Shown: positions 1 through 7,571, numbered from the stretch's first letter. The stretch is DNA of 35,606 nucleotides from Nocardioidaceae bacterium (GCA_009780515.1 WQZX01000004.1:68696-104301); one strand, 5' to 3'. Numbers and translations: made by a program. Notes: generated by a model from the letters alone, not told the origin.

Positions 1-1
1 C

Positions 2-1582
2 TGCCGCAAGGCCATCGCGCCGTTCGCCGAGCTGGAGCGCAGCCCCGAGCACATCCACACCTACCGGCTGACGCCGCTGGGCCTGTGGAACGCCCGGGCC
101 GCGGGGCACGACGCCGAGCAGGTCGTCGACACGCTGCTGACCTTCAGCCGCTATCCCGTGCCGCACGCCCTGCTCGTGGACGTCGCCGAGACGATGGCGC
201 GCTACGGCCGGCTGCGCCTGGAGAAGCACCCGAACCACGGGCTGGTGCTCGCGAGCACCGACCGGCCGGTGCTCGAGGAGGTGCTGCGGGCCAAGCGGGT
301 CCAGGGCATGCTCGGGGCGCGGCTCGACGACGACACCGTCGCGGTGCACCCCTCCGAGCGCGGCAACCTCAAGCAGGCGCTGCTCAAGCTCGGGTGGCCC
401 GCCGAGGACTTCGCCGGGTACGTCGACGGCGAGGCCCACGCGATCGACCTGGTCCAGGACGACTGGGAGCTGCGCGGCTACCAGGCCGAGGCCGCCGAGT
501 CGTTCTGGCACGGCGGCTCCGGGGTGGTCGTGCTCCCCTGCGGCGCCGGCAAGACGCTGGTCGGCGCGGCGGCGATGGCGCACGCGCAGGCCACCACGCT
601 GATCCTGGTCACCAACACCGTCAGCGCGCGGCAGTGGAAGGACGAGCTGGTCAAGCGCACCTCGCTGACGGCCGACGAGATCGGCGAGTACTCCGGCTCG
701 GTCAAGGAGATCCGGCCGGTCACCATCGCGACGTACCAGGTCGTCACGACCAAGCGGAAGGGCGTCTACCCGCACCTCGAGCTCTTCGACGCCCGCGACT
801 GGGGCCTCATCGTGTACGACGAGGTGCACCTGCTGCCGGCGCCGATCTTCCGGATGACCGCCGACCTCCAGGCCCGCCGCCGGATCGGCCTCACCGCCAC
901 GCTGGTGCGCGAGGACGGCCGCGAGGGCGACGTCTTCTCCCTCATCGGCCCCAAGCGGTACGACGCCCCGTGGAAGGACATCGAGGCACAGGGCTGGATC
1001 GCCCCCGCCGACTGCGTCGAGGTCCGTGTGACGCTGCCGGAGAGCGCCCGCCTGGTCTACGCGACCGCCGAGGCCGAGGAGCGCTACCGGCTGGCCGCGT
1101 GCACGCCGGAGAAACTCGGCGTCGTACGCCGGATCATCGACCGCCACGCGGGCCAGCCGACGCTGGTGATCGGCCAGTACATCGAGCAGCTGCACGAGCT
1201 GGCCGACCGGCTGGACGCTCCGGTCATCACCGGCGAGACGACCGTGAAGGAGCGGCAGCGTCTCTTCGACGGGTTCCGGTCCGGCGAGATCGGCCTGCTG
1301 GTCGTCTCGAAGGTCGCGAACTTCTCCATCGACCTGCCGTCCGCGGAGGTCGCCATCCAGGTCTCCGGGTCGTTCGGGTCACGCCAGGAGGAGGCCCAGC
1401 GACTCGGACGGCTGCTGCGTCCCGGCGCACCCGGGCCCGACGGCGAGCGCAAGGTGGCGCACTTCTACACCGTCGTCTCGCGCGACACCGTCGACGCCGA
1501 CTTCGCCCAGAACCGCCAGCGTTTCCTGGCCGAGCAGGGCTATGCCTACCGGATCGTCGACGCGGAGGACATCCACTCCTGA
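2..1582 (+). CDS. xpb: XPB/ErcC3-type DNA repair helicase (5' end outside window)
   Basis: Superfamily 2 3'-5' DNA helicase of the bacterial XPB family, expected to unwind DNA in repair. The frame is open from base 2, so the start lies upstream; about 20-25 residues seem missing judged against mycobacterial homologues of about 550 residues. Seen in order: an N-terminal damage-recognition-like region, Walker A PCGAGKT (about 536-556), the DEVH box (818-829), GLTATL followed by the XPB-specific RED triad (908-916), and a C-terminal helicase domain ending in SRQEEAQRLGRLLRP, the motif VI arginine region. It converges on the Uma2-like gene nine bases away, and their stop codons share a palindrome. 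Family assignment is very secure; the exact repair role in bacteria is less settled. Confidence 0.97.
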   Translation, partial: CRKAIAPFAELERSPEHIHTYRLTPLGLWNARAAGHDAEQVVDTLLTFSRYPVPHALLVDVAETMARYGRLRLEKHPNHGLVLASTDRPVLEEVLRAKRVQGMLGARLDDDTVAVHPSERGNLKQALLKLGWPAEDFAGYVDGEAHAIDLVQDDWELRGYQAEAAESFWHGGSGVVVLPCGAGKTLVGAAAMAHAQATTLILVTNTVSARQWKDELVKRTSLTADEIGEYSGSVKEIRPVTIATYQVVTTKRKGVYPHLELFDARDWGLIVYDEVHLLPAPIFRMTADLQARRRIGLTATLVREDGREGDVFSLIGPKRYDAPWKDIEAQGWIAPADCVEVRVTLPESARLVYATAEAEERYRLAACTPEKLGVVRRIIDRHAGQPTLVIGQYIEQLHELADRLDAPVITGETTVKERQRLFDGFRSGEIGLLVVSKVANFSIDLPSAEVAIQVSGSFGSRQEEAQRLGRLLRPGAPGPDGERKVAHFYTVVSRDTVDADFAQNRQRFLAEQGYAYRIVDAEDIHS

Positions 1583-1595
1583 GCCGTCGGCTCAG
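1579..1595. terminator. Palindrome carrying both convergent stop codons
   Basis: CTGAGCC-GTC-GGCTCAG is a perfect 7-bp-arm hairpin. The XPB stop TGA (1580-1582) lies in the left arm and the Uma2 stop (1592-1594, read on the minus strand) in the right arm. It could serve as a bidirectional terminator, although it is short and lacks a T tract. Confidence 0.45.
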
Positions 1596-2143
1596 CGGGC
1601 CAGCCGTGCCGGGACGACCGTCACCTCGAACGGCAGCGCGGCGCTCCACTCCTCGTCGCCGGCCACAGCCGCCACTGCCTCGTAGCGGCCGTCGCGCAGC
1701 TCCCAGGCTGTCAGCGAGACCTGGTCGTCGGCGGTGTCGACCACCCAGTACGACGGCACGCCCGTGCGCTCGTAGAGCGCCTTCTTGCGCAGCAGGTCCC
1801 GGCTGCGGGTGCTCGGCGAGAGCACCTCGACCGCCAGCAGCGGCGAGCCGTAGAGCCCGCGATCGTCACACTTCTCCGGATCGACCACCACGATGTCGGG
1901 CTCCACCACCGAGCGATCCGGCTCCAGCTCGACGTCGAACGGTGCGACCAGAACCTCCCACTCCGGTGGACAGACGTTCCCGAGCAGGATGCTCAGACGC
2001 GTCACCGCGACCTGGTGCCCGAACCTCGGCGCGGGCGCCATCACGATCTCACCCTCGATCAGCTCGTAGCGGTTGCCGTCGTCGGGCATCGCATCGAGGT
2101 CGGCCCGCGTCTTCGGCGCAGCTGGTGCCGTCATGGTCTCCAT
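1592..2143 (-). CDS. Uma2 family endonuclease-fold protein (DUF820)
   Basis: 183 residues matching the Uma2/DUF820 family, a restriction-endonuclease-like PD-(D/E)XK fold of mostly unknown substrate. Core motifs visible: YELIEGEIV near the N terminus, then EPDIVVVD, AVEVLSPSTRSRDLLRKK (metal-binding acidic residue and catalytic lysine region) and the family signature YERTGVPSYWVVD. The start ATG at 2143 has a purine-rich AGGAAGTGAGG upstream; a second ATG lies three codons in. The gene is monocistronic and converges on xpb. These proteins are abundant in Actinobacteria and Cyanobacteria with no agreed role, so the nuclease label is fold-based only. Confidence 0.88.
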   Translation of the reverse strand: METMTAPAAPKTRADLDAMPDDGNRYELIEGEIVMAPAPRFGHQVAVTRLSILLGNVCPPEWEVLVAPFDVELEPDRSVVEPDIVVVDPEKCDDRGLYGSPLLAVEVLSPSTRSRDLLRKKALYERTGVPSYWVVDTADDQVSLTAWELRDGRYEAVAAVAGDEEWSAALPFEVTVVPARLAR

Positions 2144-2268
2144 CGTGCCTCACTTCCTGGTGGGTGCCCACTGTCGTCACGTGGCCCAGGCTGCGCCGCG
2201 GCGCCGACAATCAGGGGGGTGCGTACCTATCGCCTGTGGACGACGGCGACGTGGGGCACGATGCGTCC

Positions 2269-2679
2269 ATGAGCAGCTACCCGCCACCGCCGCCGCAGAC
2301 CGGACCGACCGGATGGATCGACCTCACCATCCAGGGCACGCGGTTCCTCAGCGGGTGGGTGACGCCCACCGCGCGGCTCAACGGCCACTTCATGCCGACG
2401 CGGTACGGCCGAAACGTCTACCCGGTGCCACCGGGCACGTGGCAGGTCGACATGGAGGCCCAGTGGACCAAGACCTACGGCCGCGCCAGCCTGACCTTCC
2501 AGGTGCAGGAGGGACAGACCGTGCCGGTCTTCTACTGCCAGCCGACGAACGTCTTCCAGGCCGGCAACATCGGCCACACGAAGCAGAGGAAGCCAGGTGC
2601 CTGGTTCTACTGGGTGCTCGCGGCGGTCCTGGTCCTGATCGTGCTCGTCACGGCGATCTCCGCCGTCGCCGGCTCCTGA
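2269..2679 (+). CDS. Small protein with C-terminal membrane anchor, function unknown
   Basis: 136 residues. A proline-rich start (SSYPPPPPQ) leads into a roughly 95-residue polar domain rich in Trp, Tyr and Thr that looks beta-rich (WIDLTIQGTRFLSGWV, TWQVDMEAQW, LTFQVQEGQTVPVFY). A KQRKPG patch is followed by one hydrophobic segment at about residues 111-133. That order suggests a cytoplasmic domain tethered by a C-terminal helix, with positive charges just before the membrane. I do not recognise the family. The start ATG at 2269 has a CACGAT hexamer six bases upstream, a weak match to the leaderless -10 pattern seen elsewhere here. It converges on the chorismate mutase gene. Confidence 0.8.
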   Translation: MSSYPPPPPQTGPTGWIDLTIQGTRFLSGWVTPTARLNGHFMPTRYGRNVYPVPPGTWQVDMEAQWTKTYGRASLTFQVQEGQTVPVFYCQPTNVFQAGNIGHTKQRKPGAWFYWVLAAVLVLIVLVTAISAVAGS

Positions 2680-2691
2680 CCGGCACCGAGG

Positions 2692-2994
2692 TCACTCCGC
2701 GGCTTCGGCGAACTGCTCGTGGTTGCGGATGACCTCGGCGATGATCACGCCGAGGATCTGCTCGGCGAAGTGCGGGTCGAGGCCGGACGTCTCGGCCATC
2801 GCGCGCAGCCTGGCGATCTGCACGGCCTCGCGCGCCGGGTCGGCCGCCGGCATGCCGGAGCGCGCCTTGAGGCGCCCGACCTGCTCGGTGCACTTGAACC
2901 TCTCGGCCAGCAGGTGGACCAGCGCGGCGTCGAGGTTGTCGATGCTCGACCGGAGTCGCAGCAGCTCGGCCCGTGCTTCCTCAACAGTCGTCAT
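2692..2994 (-). CDS. Chorismate mutase, AroQ type
   Basis: 100-residue all-helical AroQ-class chorismate mutase, converting chorismate to prephenate for Phe/Tyr synthesis. Family features: RSSIDNLDAALVHLLAERF in helix 1, KCTEQVGRLKARSG with the basic active-site residues, and DPAREAVQIARLR with the acid/arginine pair, followed by the long C-terminal helix. The length fits a stand-alone monofunctional enzyme. Start ATG at 2994: CAGGAT lies seven bases upstream, a relaxed match to the local leaderless promoter pattern, and there is no strong Shine-Dalgarno. It is divergent from the HD hydrolase gene. No other aromatic amino-acid gene is nearby. Confidence 0.92.
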   Translation of the reverse strand: MTTVEEARAELLRLRSSIDNLDAALVHLLAERFKCTEQVGRLKARSGMPAADPAREAVQIARLRAMAETSGLDPHFAEQILGVIIAEVIRNHEQFAEAAE

Positions 2995-3052
2995 GGACGC
3001 AATCCTGCCCCAACCCTCCCCAAGCGGGGAGCGGCTGGGTTTGAATAGCGGG

Positions 3053-3670
3053 ATGGAGGACGACCGTCCCGACGCCCACTGGCCCCTGACCGGTGCCGAG
3101 ACCCTGCGTGACGACCTGCTCGCGGCGTACGGCGAGGCGGGCCGCAGCTACCACGACCGACGTCACCTCAGCGGCGTCACGTCCCGGCTCGAGGAGCTCG
3201 ACCGGGCCGGCGCGGTGTTCGACCGGCTCCCGACGCAGCTGGCCGCCTGGTTCCACGACGCGGTGTACGACGGAGAGCGCGACGCCGAGGAGCGGTCGGC
3301 CACGTGGGCCGAGCTCGCGCTGCCGCCGTACGTCGAGAGCGCCGTGGTCGCCGAGGTGGCCCGGCTGGTGCGGCTGACCGAGTCGCACCTCCCCGAGCCC
3401 GACGACCGCAACGGGGCCGCCCTGTGCGACGCCGACCTCGGCGTGCTGGCGCTGCCCGGGTCGACGTACGACTCGTATGCGGCGGCCATCCGCGAGGAGT
3501 ACGACCACCTGCCCGACGACATCTTCCGCGAGGGGCGGGCGGCCAAGCTGGACGACCTGCTCGCCCGGCCCGTGCTCTTCCACACCGACGCCGGCAGTCG
3601 GCTGTGGGAGGCGGCGGCGCGCAGCAACATGGTCGAGGAGCTCGACCGGCTCCGCGCGACCGCCTCCTAG
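3053..3670 (+). CDS. HD-superfamily metal-dependent hydrolase
   Basis: 205 residues resembling the predicted metal-dependent HD phosphohydrolases (COG4339 type). Putative metal ligands: H34/H38 in SYHDRRHLSGV, the HD pair H68-D69 in AAWFHDAVYD, and acidic residues in LCDADLGVL (about 125-132). The C-terminal half (YDSYAAAIREEYDHLP and following) is helical and typical of the group. Substrates are unknown; nucleotides or phosphate esters are guesses from the superfamily. ATG at 3053 was chosen because it begins the conserved region and follows the divergent chorismate mutase promoter; longer in-frame starts would run through that promoter. It converges on the GntR gene with an 8-bp gap. Confidence 0.86.
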   Translation: MEDDRPDAHWPLTGAETLRDDLLAAYGEAGRSYHDRRHLSGVTSRLEELDRAGAVFDRLPTQLAAWFHDAVYDGERDAEERSATWAELALPPYVESAVVAEVARLVRLTESHLPEPDDRNGAALCDADLGVLALPGSTYDSYAAAIREEYDHLPDDIFREGRAAKLDDLLARPVLFHTDAGSRLWEAAARSNMVEELDRLRATAS

Positions 3671-3678
3671 GCCAGCGC

Positions 3679-4371
3679 TCAGGCCTCGAGCTGCAGCGAC
3701 AGGACGTGGGCGTCGCCGCGGTAGACCGTGCGGGACAGCTCGATCGCGCGGTCGTTCCAGAACGCGCGGCGGGTGTGCCGCAGGACCGCCTCGCCGGCTC
3801 CGATCTCGAGCAGCCTGGCCTGGTCGGTCGAGGCCGGCGCCGCCGTGACCGCGTCCTCGGCCCACGTCGGCCGCCGGTCCCTGGTCAGGAGCTCGCGGTA
3901 GAGGCTGATCGGGAGCTCGGCCTCGAGGAAGCCCGGCAGGAGGTCCGCGTCGAGGTAGGTCTCCGTCACGCAGAGCGGCCGTCCGTCGGCGAGGCGCAGT
4001 CTTCGCCACCGGATCACCGGGCTGCCGGGCACGACCTCGAGGCACTCCGCCACCCGGACCGGCGCTGCACACAGGTCGGCCGAGAGGCTGCGCGACTCGG
4101 CGACCTGTCCACGGCGCTCGAGGTCCTCGCTGATGCCGGTGAGCCGCGAACGTCCCCGCCGCGGTCGCGCCACGAACGTGCCCCGGCCCGCGAACCGCTC
4201 CAGGACGCCCTCGTTGACCAGCGTGTCCAGGGCGTGCCGGACGGTCATCCGGGCCACGCCGAACCGTTGCACGAGGTCCCGCTCCGACGGAGCGGGCGAC
4301 CCGGGCACGCTCGTCGCCACCAGGTCACGTACGTACTCCCGGATGGCGATGTGCTTCAGCGCCGCAGCCAT
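3679..4371 (-). CDS. GntR family transcriptional regulator, HutC/UTRA type
   Basis: 230 residues: an N-terminal winged helix-turn-helix (about 1-72, with the GntR signature SERDLVQRFGVARMTVRHAL and the GRGTFVARP wing) followed by a C-terminal UTRA ligand-binding domain (about 90-225, with PLCVTETYLDADLLPG and RHTRRAFWNDRAIELSRTVYRGD). Such proteins are effector-responsive repressors, often of sugar or amine catabolism. Start ATG at 4371; longer in-frame versions lack GntR similarity. A TAATCT -10-like hexamer lies at 4409-4404 on the minus strand. It is divergent from the AlkB gene, sharing a 132-bp region, but that gene has a LexA box, so its target cannot be assumed. Ligand unknown. Confidence 0.93.
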   Translation of the reverse strand: MAAALKHIAIREYVRDLVATSVPGSPAPSERDLVQRFGVARMTVRHALDTLVNEGVLERFAGRGTFVARPRRGRSRLTGISEDLERRGQVAESRSLSADLCAAPVRVAECLEVVPGSPVIRWRRLRLADGRPLCVTETYLDADLLPGFLEAELPISLYRELLTRDRRPTWAEDAVTAAPASTDQARLLEIGAGEAVLRHTRRAFWNDRAIELSRTVYRGDAHVLSLQLEA

Positions 4372-4467
4372 TCTGATCGGCCCCCCTGTCAGTCGACATC
4401 CGCAGATTAGGGAGGCACCACCGGGCACGTACGCCGAACGCCCGATTCTTTTCCAACGGCGAGCGTG

Positions 4468-4481
4468 CGAACATCTGTTCG
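4468..4481 (+). promoter_or_regulatory. LexA (SOS) box upstream of the AlkB-like gene
   Basis: CGAACATCTGTTCG is a perfect inverted repeat (CGAAC-N4-GTTCG) matching the Gram-positive/actinobacterial LexA operator consensus. It ends ten bases before a TAGCGT -10 element and so covers the -35 region, where LexA would block RNA polymerase. This is the only full match I found in the window, and it sits before a DNA-repair gene. Confidence 0.85.
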
Positions 4482-4491
4482 ACCTCGGTGC

Positions 4492-4497
4492 TAGCGT
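4492..4497 (+). promoter_or_regulatory. Leaderless-type -10 element for the AlkB-like gene
   Basis: TAGCGT, six bases (CGGAGG) before the ATG at 4504. The spacing puts the transcription start at or next to the start codon. CGGAGG resembles a Shine-Dalgarno but abuts the ATG, too close to work as one. Confidence 0.65.
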
Positions 4498-4503
4498 CGG
4501 AGG

Positions 4504-5112
4504 ATGGACTTCCAGGCCACGCTCTTCACCCCGGCGGCCGCCCCCGACTGCGGCGGGCTCGAGCGCCGCGCGCTGAGCGACGGCGCCTGGGTCGACGTGG
4601 CGCGGGGCTGGCTGCCGGACGCCGACGAGGTCTTCGCCCGGCTCGTCGCCGACGTGCCGTGGCGGGCCGAGCGCCGTCAGATGTACGAGCGGGTGGTGGA
4701 CGTGCCGCGCCTGGTCCACACCTACATGATCGGCGAGGAGCTCCCCCACCCCGCGCTGGCCGCCGCCCGCGAGGCGCTGAGCGATCACTACGCCGCCGAG
4801 CTGGGCGAGCCGTTCCGCACGGCCGGCTGCTGCTACTACCGCGACGGCCGCGACAGCGTGGCCTGGCACGGCGACACCATCGGCCGCGGTGCCACCCACG
4901 ACACGGTGGTCGCGATCGTCTCGATCGGCGATCCGCGCCGGCTCTGCCTGCGGCCGCGGTCGGGTGGCGACACGGTCGCGGTCACGATGGGCCACGGCGA
5001 CCTCGTCGTCATGGGCGGCACCTGCCAGCGGACCTGGGAGCACTCGGTGCCGAAGGTCGCCTCCGCCGGGCCGCGCATCTCGGTGCAGTTCCGGCCCCTC
5101 AACGTGTTCTGA
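4504..5112 (+). CDS. AlkB-like 2-oxoglutarate/Fe(II) dioxygenase, probable DNA dealkylase
   Basis: 202 residues of the AlkB/ALKBH2-like dioxygenase family, which removes alkyl lesions such as N1-methyladenine and N3-methylcytosine by oxidative demethylation. Visible active site: YYRDGRDSVAWHGD (iron ligands H122 and D124), third ligand H180 in QRTWEHSVPK, and GPRISVQFRP whose arginines R191 and R197 bind 2-oxoglutarate and shape the pocket. The YRDGxDSVxWH run is closest to ALKBH2-type proteins. A LexA box covers the promoter, which supports a damage-inducible repair role independently of the sequence family. A GACCGGG/CCCGGTC hairpin follows the stop. Substrate preference (DNA, RNA or tRNA) cannot be read from sequence. 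Confidence 0.93.
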   Translation: MDFQATLFTPAAAPDCGGLERRALSDGAWVDVARGWLPDADEVFARLVADVPWRAERRQMYERVVDVPRLVHTYMIGEELPHPALAAAREALSDHYAAELGEPFRTAGCCYYRDGRDSVAWHGDTIGRGATHDTVVAIVSIGDPRRLCLRPRSGGDTVAVTMGHGDLVVMGGTCQRTWEHSVPKVASAGPRISVQFRPLNVF

Positions 5113-5135
5113 CCGGGTCGCGCGGGCGCCCGGTC
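5111..5135 (+). terminator. Hairpin at the AlkB gene stop codon
   Basis: GACCGGG (5111-5117) pairs with CCCGGTC (5129-5135) around an 11-nt GC-rich loop, starting within the stop codon. There is no T tract, which is common for actinobacterial terminators. Confidence 0.4.
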
Positions 5136-5211
5136 ACGGCGTCGCGGTGGAGCCCGCGGTGCCCGTCGGCGAGGGCTCCTCGCGGATCCCGGCATCGCCG
5201 CACGAGCAGGG

Positions 5212-5994
5212 TCAGACCTCGGCGCCGTTCTGCTCGATGAAGGCGAGGATGCGCTCGGACAGCTCGGGCCGGCAGACGATCAGGTCGGGCAGGTAGACGT
5301 CGTCCTGGTTGTAGACCAGCTCGCTCCCGTCGATGCGCGAGGTGAACAGCCCCGCGGTCCGGGCGACGGCCACCGGCGCGGCGGAGTCCCACTCGTACTG
5401 CCCGCCCGCGTGGACGTAGGCGTCGGCGACGTCGCGGACGACCGACATCATCTTCACGCCGGCGGAGCCCATCGGGACCAGCTCGGCACCGATCTCGGCG
5501 GCGAGCGCCTCCACGAAGGCCGGCGGGCGGCTCCGGGAGACAGCGATGCGTGGGCGCGGCGCGGTGCCGGCGGGCACGACCGGCGGGTTCCCGGTGTTGA
5601 AGGTCTCCCCCAGCACCGGCTGGGCGACGGCGCCCGCGACCAGCTCGCCGGACTGCCACAGCGCGACGTGGACCGCCCAGTCGTCGCGCGGAGGCTCGGA
5701 GAACTCCCGGGTGCCGTCGAGCGGGTCGACGATCCACACCCGCTCGGCCAGCAGGCGCGCCTTGTCGTCCTTGCCCTCCTCGGAGAGCACCGAGTCGTCG
5801 GGACGGTACGTCGCCAGCAGCTCCATCAGGAGCGTGTGGGCCGCCTGGTCGCCGGCGTCCTTGAGCTCCTTGCCGGTCAGCCCCTCCTCGCGGACCTCGA
5901 GCAGCCGGCGGCCGGCGGTCTCGGCCAGCCACGTCGCGAGGCGGTGGTCGTCGGAGACGACATCGGGGGACGGCGTACCAGCATCGAAAGTCAC
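5212..5994 (-). CDS. cysQ: 3'(2'),5'-bisphosphate nucleotidase CysQ / inositol-monophosphatase family
   Basis: 260-residue member of the lithium-sensitive Mg-dependent phosphatase family. The CysQ branch hydrolyses 3'-phosphoadenosine-5'-phosphate (PAP) from sulfate assimilation. Metal-site motifs: SEEGKDD (about 71-77), WIVDPLDGTREF (about 87-98) and WDSAAPVAV (about 202-210). I chose the GTG at 5994 over the adjacent GTG at 5997 because TAGGCT lies exactly six bases before it, matching the leaderless spacing in this window; 5997 adds one residue. Inositol monophosphatase activity is possible, but DPLDGTREF fits CysQ. The repeat element separates it from pth upstream, so it is probably its own transcription unit. 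Confidence 0.9.
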   Translation of the reverse strand: MTFDAGTPSPDVVSDDHRLATWLAETAGRRLLEVREEGLTGKELKDAGDQAAHTLLMELLATYRPDDSVLSEEGKDDKARLLAERVWIVDPLDGTREFSEPPRDDWAVHVALWQSGELVAGAVAQPVLGETFNTGNPPVVPAGTAPRPRIAVSRSRPPAFVEALAAEIGAELVPMGSAGVKMMSVVRDVADAYVHAGGQYEWDSAAPVAVARTAGLFTSRIDGSELVYNQDDVYLPDLIVCRPELSERILAFIEQNGAEV

Positions 5995-6000
5995 CACGCC

Positions 6001-6006
6001 AGCCTA
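6001..6006 (-). promoter_or_regulatory. Leaderless-type -10 element for cysQ
   Basis: TAGGCT on the minus strand, six bases before the second of two tandem GTG codons (5994). It discriminates between the two possible starts. Confidence 0.55.
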
Positions 6007-6047
6007 GTGGGGCGGAACGGCGGTGTGGCGATCGCCGGTGGCGCTGG

Positions 6048-6169
6048 TTTCACATGGGATGCCGCTTCCCACGCGTTGGCGCTGCTTTCACATGGGATGT
6101 AGCGAAGTTGCCGCTTCCCACGCGTTGCAGCGCTTGGGAAGCGGCGGCTTCGCTACATCCCATGTGAAA
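6048..6169. repeat. Three-copy inverted/direct repeat element between pth and cysQ
   Basis: Copies B (6086-6124) and C (6131-6169) are inverted with respect to each other, 36 of 39 positions match, and the loop is six bases. Two of the three mismatches become G-U pairs in plus-strand RNA. Copy A (6048-6078) is a direct repeat of B that lacks eleven internal bases (TAGCGAAGTTG). All begin TTTCACATGGGATG and share CGCTTCCCA. The layout resembles an extragenic palindromic or MITE-like element; no transposase lies nearby. Open frames through it are by-products of the repeat. Confidence 0.85.
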
Positions 6170-6182
6170 CCTGCCGCAGGTT
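6168..6182 (-). terminator. Short hairpin after pth
   Basis: AACCTGC-C-GCAGGTT is a perfect palindrome starting about ten bases past the pth stop codon (6193-6195, minus strand). It abuts the repeat element, so transcripts leaving pth would meet this hairpin and then the 39-bp stem. Confidence 0.4.
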
Positions 6183-6192
6183 GGCCACCTCG

Positions 6193-6930
6193 CTACGAGT
6201 TGAACCTGGACTGGGTGCGCTCCAGGCCGTCGGCGATGAGCGCCTCGACGGCGTCGGCTGCGGTGTCGATCTCGAGGTCGAGCGTCTTGCGCTCGGTCGA
6301 GGAGTAGCTGGAGAGCACGAAGTCCGCGACGTCCTGGCGGCCCGGGGGGCGGCCGATGCCCGAGCGCACGCGGAAGAAGTCGCCCGAGCCGAGCGAGGAG
6401 CGCATCGACTTCAGGCCGTTGTGGCCGTTGTCGCCGCCGCCGCGCTTGACCCGCAGCGTGCCGAAGTCGATGTCGAGCTCGTCGTGGATCGCGATGATCC
6501 GGTCGGGGGCGACCTTGTAGAACGTCGCCAGCGCCTTGACCGGTCCGCCGGACTCGTTCATGTAGCCACGCGACTTGGCCAGCACGACCCGGGGCGCGTC
6601 GGTGCCGGGCGCGCCGAGTCGTCCCTCGACGACGTCGGCCCGGCCGGACTTGTGGGCCCGGAACGGCGAGCCCATCCGCCTCGCGAGCTCGTCGACCACC
6701 ATGTAGCCGATGTTGTGCCGGGTCCCGGCGTACGACGGACCGGGGTTGCCCAGACCGACGACGAGCCACACCTCGGTCCCAGCCGCCACCGCGTCCTCCT
6801 CGTCGTCGCCGTCCTCACGATCCTCCGGACCGGGCTCGGCCTGGGAGGCGGAGGTGCTCCCCGGCGCGACCGCGCGCACCGGGGAGATCAGCCGGCCCAG
6901 GAACCACCTGAGCCGGCCGAAGGAGATCAC
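6193..6930 (-). CDS. pth: Peptidyl-tRNA hydrolase with N-terminal extension
   Basis: Cleaves peptidyl-tRNA released by stalled ribosomes, recycling tRNA. The Pth core starts near residue 53: [22 protein letters not shown] carries the substrate-binding Asn and catalytic His (H72 in this numbering). [21 protein letters not shown] and [13 protein letters not shown] follow. The frame from GTG 6930 gives 245 residues, about 50 more than usual, with a basic start and a very acidic linker ([11 protein letters not shown]). GTG 6930 overlaps the rplY stop as GTGA, implying coupled translation. A second GTG at 6789, with GAGGAGG five bases upstream, would give a normal 198-residue enzyme. The function is secure; the start is not. 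Confidence 0.9.
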   Translation of the reverse strand: MISFGRLRWFLGRLISPVRAVAPGSTSASQAEPGPEDREDGDDEEDAVAAGTEVWLVVGLGNPGPSYAGTRHNIGYMVVDELARRMGSPFRAHKSGRADVVEGRLGAPGTDAPRVVLAKSRGYMNESGGPVKALATFYKVAPDRIIAIHDELDIDFGTLRVKRGGGDNGHNGLKSMRSSLGSGDFFRVRSGIGRPPGRQDVADFVLSSYSSTERKTLDLEIDTAADAVEALIADGLERTQSRFNS

Positions 6931-7571
6931 TCCGTGTCGCCGGCCTCGTCGGAGGCCTCGTCACCCTCGGCGTCACCCTCGCCCTCGGCGTCGGCGTCCT
7001 CGGTCTCGGGCTCCTCGCCCAGGTCGATGGCCTGCTGCTCGATCACGTTGACGACCAGCGCCTCGGGGTCGGTGAGCAGCTGCGAGCCGCTCGGCAGGGT
7101 GAGGTCGCCGGCGTGGAACTGGGTGCCGGCCTCGGCGCCCTCGACGTCCACCTCGACCGACTCGGGGATGTGGGTGGCCTCGGCCTCGACCTGGACGGTC
7201 GCCAGGTCCGTGACGACCAGGGTCTCCTTGGCGGCCTCGCCGACGACGACGACCGGGATCTCGACGGTGACCTTCTCGCCGCGCTTGACCGCGACGAAGT
7301 CGACGTGCTCGAGAAGGCGGCGGACCGGGTCGATCTGGACGGCCTTGGTCAGCGCCAGCTGCGCCTCGCCGTCGATCTCGAGGTCGAGCAGGGCGTTCGC
7401 GCCACCGTGGCGCAGCGCCATCATGGTCTCGTGGCCCGGGAGGGTCACGTGGATCGGGTCGTTGCCGTGGCCGTAGATGACGCCGGGGATCTTGTCCTCG
7501 CGGCGGATGCGGCGGGCGGCGCCCTTGCCGAACTCGGTGCGCAGCTCGGCCTTGATCTTCTCGGTGCTCAT
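6927..7571 (-). CDS. rplY: 50S ribosomal protein L25/general stress protein Ctc
   Basis: 214-residue CTC-form bL25, which binds 5S rRNA in the large subunit. An N-terminal L25 domain (about 1-95, with [19 protein letters not shown] and [10 protein letters not shown]) is followed by the TL5/CTC beta domain (about 100-185) and a strongly acidic tail ([18 protein letters not shown]). Start ATG 7571 has AGGAG seven bases upstream. Its stop overlaps the pth start by four bases, forming an rplY-pth unit. In many actinobacteria this pair follows glmU-prs directly; here a divergent AAA ATPase gene interrupts the order. Confidence 0.96.
   Translation of the reverse strand: MSTEKIKAELRTEFGKGAARRIRREDKIPGVIYGHGNDPIHVTLPGHETMMALRHGGANALLDLEIDGEAQLALTKAVQIDPVRRLLEHVDFVAVKRGEKVTVEIPVVVVGEAAKETLVVTDLATVQVEAEATHIPESVEVDVEGAEAGTQFHAGDLTLPSGSQLLTDPEALVVNVIEQQAIDLGEEPETEDADAEGEGDAEGDEASDEAGDTE

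Noticed and set aside
85..2679. 864-codon plus-strand frame fusing antisense or off-frame xpb sequence to the small membrane protein
   Set aside because: Arg/Ala-rich off-frame translation typical of GC-rich DNA; only the 2269-2679 part in this frame is plausible.
6023..6307. Plus-strand frame through the repeat element with duplicated peptide stretches
   Set aside because: Its peptide repeats are the by-product of the DNA repeats; it has no ribosome-binding site and overlaps pth antisense.
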